From contig NZ_FMDN01000017.1 in the NCBI RefSeq assembly GCF_900090245.1, positions 62,001 to 126,000 on the forward strand: a stretch of DNA of 64,000 nucleotides, read 5' to 3'. Below, one piece after another: positions 25,505-31,696 of this stretch; position 1 is the stretch's first letter, and each line of letters begins with the position of its first letter. Position numbers and translations under genes: made by a program. Below the pieces are notes generated by a model. It was not told the DNA's origin, did no database searches, and was given only the letters and a program-made list of their open reading frames with translations. The DNA is from Micromonospora halophytica (GTDB lineage Bacteria > Actinomycetota > Actinomycetes > Mycobacteriales > Micromonosporaceae).

Positions 25505-26767
25505 TCAGCCGGCGGGGCGGATCCCGATCACCGCGTCGACGAAGGAGGTCGCCTCCCCGGACCGGTACCCCGCGAAGCGCGGGCCACGGGTCACCTCGCC
25601 CGCGAACTGCGGGTCCTTCTCGTAGGAGGTGCCGGAGGTCGAGGTGCAGCCCGCCTGGTCGACCAGCCCTTCGGCGAGCCCGACCAGGGCGTAGTCGTAG
25701 AAGACGTCGTCCGACGGCGGCACCGTGCACTCGCCCGACGCCGGCGACACCTTCTCCTTGCCTGGCGCGATCACCGGCTGCCAGCGCTCGGCCCGGTAGC
25801 GGTCACCCTCGGTCAGCCGGGTCCACCGCACACCCTCGACGCCCCAGACGCCGTCCGTGCTGGTCACCGACGCGCGACGCAGGTCGAGCACGCTCACCCC
25901 GCGCTGGCCGAGCACCCGCAACGACCGGTGCCGGCCACCGACCCCGGTCACCTCCAGCGCGGTGTTCTCGTCCAGCCCGAACACCCGGTCGTGCCCGGTG
26001 TCGGCGGCCAGCCGGATCGAGCGCGCCTCCCGTCCCCGGCGGGAGAAGTGGGTGTCCAGCAGGCCCTCGGTGAAGAAGCCGAAGCCACCCTTCGGCAGGT
26101 ACCCGAGCACACCCGGGTCGTCGAAGTAGCCGGGCTTCGCCCCGTCCCGCAGCCCCGGCTCCGTCGAGCCGCCGGTGATCATGTCGCGGCCGGCCATGAT
26201 CTGGGCGCCCGCGCTGGTGCCGGCGACCACCGCGCCGCCGCGCAACTTACGACGCACGGCCGCCAGGGCGGCCGAGTCCCGCTGCGCCTCGCCCCGGGTC
26301 ATCGTGGTGACGTAGCGGTACTGGTCGCCGCCGCCGAAGAAGAAGCCGGTCATCGAGTCGATCTGCCGGACCACGGCCGGGTCGTCCGCAGCCGCCGGAC
26401 GGTCCAGGTCGATCGGGATCCACTGCGCGTCGACCGCGCCGTACTTCTCGAACAGGGCGGCGTAGTAGTCGCCGTTGCAGACGCTGTTGTTGCAGTCCGG
26501 GGTGCCGGCGTCGGGGTCCTCCGACGGCACCGGGGCGGCGGCGGTGAAGATGCCGATCCGGGCCCTGCCGGGGCCGCCGGCCAGCCGGACGATGTCGCCG
26601 TAGATGGTCGCGTTGTCGTCGGCGAGAGCACCGCCGACGAGCACCAGGCTGCCGCCGGTGCGGTGGTGGGACGGGGCCGCCGAGGCCGGGACGGCGACCG
26701 CCGGCACGCTCAGCACGAGTGCCGCGCCCGCGCCGACCCCGAGGGTCAACAGGCGGTTCAAGGGCAT
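25505..26767 (-). CDS. Secreted cyanophycinase-like S51 peptidase
   Basis: 420 residues. A signal peptide (about 1-31, ending PASAAP) precedes an S51 domain: GGSLVLVGGALADDN, GFFFGGGDQYRYV and the nucleophile elbow VVAGTSAGAQIM (Ser185), which is canonical for cyanophycinase. Later motifs include GLLDTHFSRRGREARS and GLDENTALEV, both typical of CphB/CphE-type enzymes. The last 90 residues are an extra region with three Cys, probably disulfide-bonded outside the cell. ATG 26767 has GAGGAG upstream. It is paralogous to, but quite diverged from, the protein at 23886, so the pair may differ in substrate or order of action. Confidence 0.87.
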   Translation of the reverse strand: MPLNRLLTLGVGAGAALVLSVPAVAVPASAAPSHHRTGGSLVLVGGALADDNATIYGDIVRLAGGPGRARIGIFTAAAPVPSEDPDAGTPDCNNSVCNGDYYAALFEKYGAVDAQWIPIDLDRPAAADDPAVVRQIDSMTGFFFGGGDQYRYVTTMTRGEAQRDSAALAAVRRKLRGGAVVAGTSAGAQIMAGRDMITGGSTEPGLRDGAKPGYFDDPGVLGYLPKGGFGFFTEGLLDTHFSRRGREARSIRLAADTGHDRVFGLDENTALEVTGVGGRHRSLRVLGQRGVSVLDLRRASVTSTDGVWGVEGVRWTRLTEGDRYRAERWQPVIAPGKEKVSPASGECTVPPSDDVFYDYALVGLAEGLVDQAGCTSTSGTSYEKDPQFAGEVTRGPRFAGYRSGEATSFVDAVIGIRPAG

Positions 26768-26921
26768 GACTGCTCCTCACTGGAGACCGTGAGGGCGGGC
26801 CGAGCAGAAGCGTACGGCAGGGCGACGGTCGCGACAACGGTGCGCACGGCCCGTCCGCTGGACCCCTCCGGCCTCGATGCAGGAGCTGCGCGAGAAGCGG
26901 CGGCACTGACCGACCCGGGTA

Positions 26922-26963
26922 CGCACGGCCACGCCCCGGCTCCACCCGGGACGTGGCCGTGCG
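26922..26963. terminator. Terminator of the P450-ferredoxin operon
   Basis: A 12-bp stem (26922-26933 with 26952-26963) encloses an inner GC-rich pairing and lies 16 bases after the ferredoxin stop at 26979. Confidence 0.75.
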
Positions 26964-26978
26964 CCGTCCGGTGCCGGG

Positions 26979-27218
26979 TCACGGCTCCGGCGCGATCCGG
27001 CCGCCCCCCACGTCGGACACGATGATGGCCTCCATCGGGCAGGACTCGGCGGCGTCCAGCACCTCGTCCGCCGGGTCGATCAGTTCCTTCAGCGGCCGGG
27101 AGAGCCCGTCCACCAGCACGAAGTGACCGGGAGCGGCGCCCGCGCAGATCCCCGACCCGATGCACCGGGTCGAGTCCACGAACACCCGCCAGCCGCCCGG
27201 CTCCTCCCCGCTCACCAC
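26979..27218 (-). CDS. 3Fe-4S ferredoxin partner of the P450
   Basis: 79 residues. Cluster ligands are Cys19 and Cys25 (RCIGSGIC) and Cys60 (ESCP), the three-cysteine pattern of [3Fe-4S] ferredoxins that feed electrons to actinobacterial P450s. The GTG start overlaps the end of the P450 gene by 7 bases, so translation is coupled. No ferredoxin reductase is encoded nearby; a house-keeping one must serve. Confidence 0.9.
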   Translation of the reverse strand: MVSGEEPGGWRVFVDSTRCIGSGICAGAAPGHFVLVDGLSRPLKELIDPADEVLDAAESCPMEAIIVSDVGGGRIAPEP

Positions 27219-28420
27219 TGCACCGGCATGGCGGTCAGGCCCCGGACCAGCAGGCCACTCTTCCAGGTCAGCTCCGACACGGGCACCGCGAGGCGCAGCC
27301 CCGGGATACGGCGCAGCAGCGTCTCGAGCACCACCTGGAGCTCCATCCGGGCGAGCTGGGCACCGACGCAGTGGTGCACGCCGTGCCCGAAGCCGAGGTG
27401 CGGGTTGTCCTCCCGGGCCAGGTCCAGCCGGTCGGGGTCGGCGAAGACCTGCTCGTCCCGGTTTGCCGAGTGCAGCGAGACGACCACCGGCTCACCCGCC
27501 CGGACCAGCACCCCGCCCAGCTCGACGTCCTCGGTGGCGTACCGGGGGAAGGCGGCGGTCGCGCCGAGCGGGATGAAGCGCATCAACTCCTCCACCGCCT
27601 TCGGGACCAGGGTCGGGTCGTTACCCAGCCGCTCCCAGCCGCCCTCCTCGGTCAGCAGGACGTACACCATGTTGGGAATCTGGGTGACGGTGGTCTCGTG
27701 GCCGGCGGCGAGCAGTCCGGCGGCGAGCCGGATCACCTCGTCCTCGGTGAGCCGGTCGGCATTCTCGTCCCGCGCCCGGACCATCGCGCCGATCAGGTCG
27801 TCGGTGGGTGTCTCCCGCCGCTGCGCGATCAGCCCCGCCATGTAGCCCAGCAGCTGGTCGATGTAGCTCTCGGCGGTCTCCGGGCTCAGCGAGGTGGTCG
27901 AGACGATCGCCTCCGACCAGGTGTGGAAGCGGCCCTGGTCGGCGACGGGCACGCCGAGCAGGTCGCAGATCACCCGGATCGGCAGCGGGGTGGCAAGGTG
28001 GGCGACCAGGTCGGCGGGTGGCCCGGCGGCAAGCATCCCGTCGACCAGCTCGTCGGCGACCGCCGTGGTACGCGGACGCAGCTCCTCCACCCGCCGGGCG
28101 GTGAACGCCTTCGCCACCAGCCGGCGCAACCGGGTGTGCTCCGGCGGGTCCATCGCGAGGATGCCCTCGTCGGCCTGGCGTGGGGTGTTGCGGGGCTGGT
28201 CGCGGCCGATGGAGGCGGACCGGCTGAACCGCCGGTCCGCCAGCACCGTGCGGACGTCGGCGTACCGGGTGGCGAGCCATGCCGGCTCGCCGAAGGGCAT
28301 CCGGATCCGGGTCAACGGCTCGTCGCGGCGCAGCAGGGCGTACCGGGGGTCGACGTCGAGCCGATGGGGATCGCTGAACGGGTAGCGCTTCGGGATCGTG
28401 GCCTGGGAAGTGTCGGTCAC
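27212..28420 (-). CDS. Cytochrome P450 (CYP105/107-like class I)
   Basis: 402 residues, the normal length for a soluble bacterial P450. The I-helix oxygen motif is AAGHETTV, the K-helix E-x-x-R is EELMR, and the heme loop is FGHGVHHCVGAQLAR with ligand Cys351. It hydroxylates an unknown small molecule using the adjacent ferredoxin. The GTG start has GAGGGAG 9 bases upstream. No biosynthetic genes are adjacent, so it is an orphan P450-ferredoxin pair, possibly catabolic. A palindrome at 28477-28500 may control it. Confidence 0.93.
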   Translation of the reverse strand: MTDTSQATIPKRYPFSDPHRLDVDPRYALLRRDEPLTRIRMPFGEPAWLATRYADVRTVLADRRFSRSASIGRDQPRNTPRQADEGILAMDPPEHTRLRRLVAKAFTARRVEELRPRTTAVADELVDGMLAAGPPADLVAHLATPLPIRVICDLLGVPVADQGRFHTWSEAIVSTTSLSPETAESYIDQLLGYMAGLIAQRRETPTDDLIGAMVRARDENADRLTEDEVIRLAAGLLAAGHETTVTQIPNMVYVLLTEEGGWERLGNDPTLVPKAVEELMRFIPLGATAAFPRYATEDVELGGVLVRAGEPVVVSLHSANRDEQVFADPDRLDLAREDNPHLGFGHGVHHCVGAQLARMELQVVLETLLRRIPGLRLAVPVSELTWKSGLLVRGLTAMPVQW

Positions 28421-28476
28421 CGGGGTGGCTCCCTCTCGTCGGCGGCCCGCCGCGCCGGGCAGACCGGTCCGCTGTC

Positions 28477-28500
28477 ACACGACTCGACAGCGAGTCATGT
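28477..28500 (-). promoter_or_regulatory. TetR-type palindromic operator before the P450 gene
   Basis: ACACGACTCG-ACAG-CGAGTCATGT: 10-base arms with one mismatch and a 4-base spacer, 57 bases upstream of the P450 start. The size and symmetry suit a TetR-family dimer pair. No tetR gene is seen in the neighbourhood. Confidence 0.6.
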
Positions 28501-28552
28501 CCCGACTGCGGATAGTAGCGAGAGTGGTCGATACGCACCAGACCCGGACACA

Positions 28553-28589
28553 CCGCTGCCGGGCCACCTCACGGGTGACCCGGCAGCGG
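28553..28589. terminator. Terminator of the small antitoxin-like gene
   Basis: An 11-bp stem, one mismatch and 4 more pairs (28553-28568 with 28574-28589) lie 11 bases after the stop at 28600. Confidence 0.75.
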
Positions 28590-28599
28590 ACGTACGAGG

Positions 28600-28782
28600 T
28601 CAGCGCCCCTGGTCGCCCTCACCGGTACGCGCCTGCGCCATGTCGACGCCCTTGTCGATCTGCTCGTCGTACTTGCCACCGGTACGGCGGTCGGCGTAGT
28701 CGCCGCCCTTGTCCAGGCCCTGGTCGACCTGCTTGTCGTGCTTGTCGGCGAAGTCCTTGGCCTTGTCCATGAAGTCACTCAC
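28600..28782 (-). CDS. Small MT0933-type antitoxin-like protein
   Basis: 60 residues, very hydrophilic: VSDFMDKAKDFADKHDKQVD and TGGKYDEQIDKG match the short actinobacterial family named after MT0933 (Rv0909), annotated as an antitoxin. GTG at 28782 has GAGGAGG upstream. No toxin gene is next to it (its neighbours are the P450 on one side and a divergent transporter on the other), so a toxin-antitoxin role here is doubtful; it may be a stress-related small protein. Confidence 0.8.
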   Translation of the reverse strand: MSDFMDKAKDFADKHDKQVDQGLDKGGDYADRRTGGKYDEQIDKGVDMAQARTGEGDQGR

Positions 28783-28965
28783 GGGCGTCCTCCTCATCTC
28801 GTCACCTGCCTGCCTTCCCTCGGGTCGGTGGCGCAAACACCGACGGCCGACGCGTCCGGCCGTCGCCGGGAGGGCCGCAGTTCACCCGGATTCGCCCACG
28901 GAACGCGACGGGTGTCGCAACGGCCATCGTCGGGTATCGACCCGGCGACACCAAGGAGGACCGAC

Positions 28966-30108
28966 GTGGTCGAGAACGGTGACGGGCGTACGCCCGAGGT
29001 GAGTGCGGCGGGTGCCCGGCCGGAGCCGCGACAGGCGTGGGGGGCGCTGCCCTGGCTGGTCCGCAGCGCCGTGGTGTGGAGCGCCTGCCTGGTGGTCGTG
29101 GTGGTGGGGCTCTACCTGCTGGGCAAGGTGGCGGTGCTGCTCGCGCCGCTGGCCATCGCCCTGGCGGTGACGCTCTTCCTGACCGCGCTGCTCGACCCGG
29201 TCCGGTCGGGGCTGCGCCGGCTGCGGGTGCCGGCGGCACTGGCCGCGCTACTCACCCTCCTGCTGCTGCTCGGCATCCTGGTCGGCGTCGGCGTGCTGGC
29301 GTGGAACCTGACCGCCGCGCAGTTCGGCGAGCTGAGCGAGGAACTCGGCGAGGGCCTGCAACGCAGCCGCGACTTCGTCACCACCACCCTGCCGATCAGC
29401 GACACGCAACTGGACAGGCTCATCCAGCAGGTGCGCGCCGGTTTCGGCGGCAGCTTCGACCCGGTCGGCGGGGCACGGACGGCCGCCGAGGTGGCCGGCT
29501 CCACGCTGCTCGCCCTGGTGCTGCTGTTCTTCCTGCTCAAGGACGGCCGCACGATGTGGCGCTGGGTGCTGCGCCGGCTGACCGGTCCGAACCGCGAGGT
29601 GACCGCCGAGGCGGGCCGGGCGGGCTGGCACACGCTCGGCGCGTACAGCCGGGGCACGATGATCATCGCGGCGATCGACGCGATCGGGATCGGACTGGCC
29701 CTGGTGGTGCTCCGGGTGCCGCTGGCGCTGCCGCTGGCCCTGATCACGTTCCTCGGTGGCTTCGTGCCGATCATCGGGGCGACGGTGGCCGGCACGGTCG
29801 CCGTACTGGTGGCGCTGGCCGCGAAGGGTCCGGCCACGGCACTGCTGGTGCTGGCCGCGGTGATCGCCGTACAGCAGATCGAGGGCAACCTGCTGGAACC
29901 GCTGGTCATGAAGCGGCAGGTCCAACTGCACCCCGCCGTGATCCTGGTGGTGGTCACCGCCGGCACGCTGATCGCCGGAATCGCCGGCGCCTTCGTCTCG
30001 GTGCCGATCGCCGCGGTCACCTACCGGGTGGTCGACACCGTCCAACGCCACCGGGACCGCAAGGCCACCGAACCCACCACCGAACCTCCACCCGCCGCCC
30101 CCGCCTGA
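28966..30108 (+). CDS. AI-2E family (TqsA/PerM-like) membrane transporter
   Basis: 380 residues. About eight membrane helices arranged as in the family: an N-terminal hairpin, a long extramembrane segment (about 95-170), then helices bearing LLFFLLKDGRTMWRW, ITFLGGFVPIIGATVAG and the hallmark IEGNLLEPLVMKRQVQLHP. Members export small molecules or act as Na+/H+ antiporters; the substrate is not readable. GTG at 28966 is chosen for its perfect AAGGAGG site. Confidence 0.9.
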   Translation: MVENGDGRTPEVSAAGARPEPRQAWGALPWLVRSAVVWSACLVVVVVGLYLLGKVAVLLAPLAIALAVTLFLTALLDPVRSGLRRLRVPAALAALLTLLLLLGILVGVGVLAWNLTAAQFGELSEELGEGLQRSRDFVTTTLPISDTQLDRLIQQVRAGFGGSFDPVGGARTAAEVAGSTLLALVLLFFLLKDGRTMWRWVLRRLTGPNREVTAEAGRAGWHTLGAYSRGTMIIAAIDAIGIGLALVVLRVPLALPLALITFLGGFVPIIGATVAGTVAVLVALAAKGPATALLVLAAVIAVQQIEGNLLEPLVMKRQVQLHPAVILVVVTAGTLIAGIAGAFVSVPIAAVTYRVVDTVQRHRDRKATEPTTEPPPAAPA

Positions 30109-30199
30109 CCCGCCTGACCCGCAAGCGAATCCTGCTCCGGCCTGCTCCGGCCTGAGCAGGCCGGGCTGGCCGAGGCAGACCAGCCGGAGATCGCGCTGG

Positions 30200-30249
30200 A
30201 TCCTGGTTGTAGTGGCCTCGGCCAAGGTCGACACCACTACAACCAGGAT
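30200..30249. terminator. Large palindrome acting as bidirectional terminator
   Basis: A perfect 16-bp stem ATCCTGGTTGTAGTGG (30200-30215) with its inverse at 30234-30249 and an 18-base loop, between convergent genes. It is A/T-richer than its surroundings. The sequence resembles a dispersed palindrome I associate with this genus; only one copy is in the window. Confidence 0.75.
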
Positions 30250-30340
30250 TTAGCACGATCTTGCTGCGGACAGCGCGGGAGACGCGCACAGCTCGCACAG
30301 CGCGCACAGCGCGCACAGCGCGGACAGCGGGCGGACGGTG

Positions 30341-30997
30341 TCAGGCGGGGACGGCACGGTGACTGGCGAACCAGTCGCCTGCCGCGTCGGCGACCTGTTC
30401 CAGGGTGCCGGGCTCCTCGAAGAGGTGGGTGGCGCCGGGCACGATCCGCAGCTCGTGCGGGGCCGTCAGCGCGGCGGCGGCCTGCTCGTTCAGGGCGATC
30501 ACCTGCTCGTCGAGGCCACCGACCAACATCAGCGTCGGCGCGCGTACCGCCGACAGCGCCGAGCCGGCCAGGTCCGGACGCCCGCCCCGGGAGACCACCG
30601 CCGCCACCCGGTCGGGACGGGACGCCGCCGCGACCAGGGCCGCCGCCGCGCCGGTGCTCGCCCCGAAGAGCCCCACCGGGAGCCGCCCCAGCGACGGTTC
30701 GGCACCGAGCCAGTCGACGATCCCGGCGAGCCGGTCGGCGAGCATGCCGATGTCGAACCGCAGCTCGGCGGTCACCGCGTCGACCTCGTCCTCCTCGGCG
30801 GTGAGCAGGTCCACCAGGACGGTGGCCGACCCGCGGCGCTGGAGCGTCCGGGCCACCGCCACGTTGCGCGGGCTGTGCCGGGAGCTGCCGCTGCCGTGGG
30901 CGAAGAGCACCACCCCGGTGGCGTCGTCCGGCCCGTCGATGTCGGCCGGCAGGCCGGCCGCGCCGACCGGGATGCTCACCTGCCCGCGTGTAGCCAT
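30341..30997 (-). CDS. Alpha/beta hydrolase (dienelactone hydrolase-like)
   Basis: 218 residues. FAHGSGSSRHSPRN forms the oxyanion loop, GLFGASTGAAAAL the nucleophile elbow (Ser), GGLDEQV the acid and GATHLFEEPG the His. This family often sits next to or is fused with phosphoribosyltransferases; here it is alone. ATG at 30997 has GGAGGGC upstream, better than an in-frame codon 33 bases earlier. The substrate is unknown. Confidence 0.85.
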   Translation of the reverse strand: MATRGQVSIPVGAAGLPADIDGPDDATGVVLFAHGSGSSRHSPRNVAVARTLQRRGSATVLVDLLTAEEDEVDAVTAELRFDIGMLADRLAGIVDWLGAEPSLGRLPVGLFGASTGAAAALVAAASRPDRVAAVVSRGGRPDLAGSALSAVRAPTLMLVGGLDEQVIALNEQAAAALTAPHELRIVPGATHLFEEPGTLEQVADAAGDWFASHRAVPA

Positions 30998-31098
30998 GCC
31001 GCGCCCTCCGATCCCGTCGCTGTCCGCCACCCGGTCGGGGTGACGGCCCGCAGTGGTTACCCGCCGCAGCGGCGCGTTATCCCCTGCCCGGACACCGG

Positions 31099-31161
31099 CG
31101 ACCGGGCCGGTGTCACCCCGACCGGGTGGCGCTCGACCGGGCCGGTGTGACCCCGACCGGG
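31099..31161. repeat. 28-bp direct repeat with an inverted copy nearby
   Basis: Two copies of CGACCGGGCCGGTGTSACCC followed by CGACCGGG (31099-31126 and 31134-31161) differ at one base. An inverted, slightly shortened copy lies at 31027-31050. The gene-free stretch 30998-31413 holds these repeats and no supportable gene. Confidence 0.7.
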
Positions 31162-31413
31162 AAGGCGCGCCCGGCGGACCTCAAGCCCCGCCCGGCGTCG
31201 ACGACCAGATCCGGCAGGACTACGCCTGAAGCTCCACCTCCTCCGTCCACGCGTGCGGACCGGGCGCGGGCCGAGGAGTTCCGGGTGCGGCGGCTCGGCC
31301 TCGCGGGTCACCTGAAGTCGTGAGCGGCGTCGTTTGCGTCCGGCGCGATCGGGAAGGCCCGGGGTGACCTCAGCACCGGCGCAGCCGCGCCCCGACGGAT
31401 CGCGAGGATCGCC

Positions 31414-31593
31414 ATGGCCGAGCGGAAGTCCCGCCAGCAGACCCGTACCGCCGAGCAGGAACGTCACGAGCAGGATGCCGAGCGCAACCGTGACTGGGCG
31501 GACGAGGCGGCCGAGGCCCGTACGGCCGACGACCCGCGCGCGATGACCCCGCGCGACGCCGCCGGCCGCCCCTCGAACGGCCGCCAGTTCTGA
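31414..31593 (+). CDS. Short highly charged protein of 59 residues, unknown
   Basis: Starts MAERKSRQQTRTAEQERHEQ and ends AAGRPSNGRQF. It is rich in Arg, Glu, Gln and Ala, with no hydrophobic core, so it is probably extended or a single helix. The ATG is preceded by GAGGAT at a good distance and the stop is followed at 31618 by a palindrome that can act as terminator. The reading frame has strong third-position G/C. I do not know the family; the coding call rests on context and composition. Confidence 0.55.
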   Translation: MAERKSRQQTRTAEQERHEQDAERNRDWADEAAEARTADDPRAMTPRDAAGRPSNGRQF

Positions 31594-31617
31594 CCCACCC
31601 GGCCCACTCACTCAAGA

Positions 31618-31678
31618 GTTGATCATGAGGTTGGCGGCAGTCGGAGAGATCGACACCGCCGCCAACTTCATGATCAAC
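31618..31678. repeat. Palindrome of the TGATCA-GAGGTT-GCGGC family, likely terminator
   Basis: 21-base arms GTTGATCATGAGGTTGGCGG(C) at 31618-31638 and their inverse at 31658-31678, with a single G-T wobble. The loop is 19 bases. It lies between the convergent 59-residue gene and the GH65 gene. A degenerate relative is at 16823-16877. Confidence 0.75.
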
Positions 31679-31696
31679 GGCGGGGGCGGAGCAGGA

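Noticed and set aside
30338..31150. A 270-codon plus-strand frame opposite the alpha/beta hydrolase
   Set aside because: It is antisense to a gene with a complete Ser-Asp-His triad and has shadow-type composition.
31126..31323. A 65-codon plus-strand open frame starting in the 28-bp repeat
   Set aside because: It begins inside a repeat copy, lacks a ribosome site and has non-protein-like composition. A short in-frame remnant reading DDQIRQDYA in another frame was also seen but has no start.
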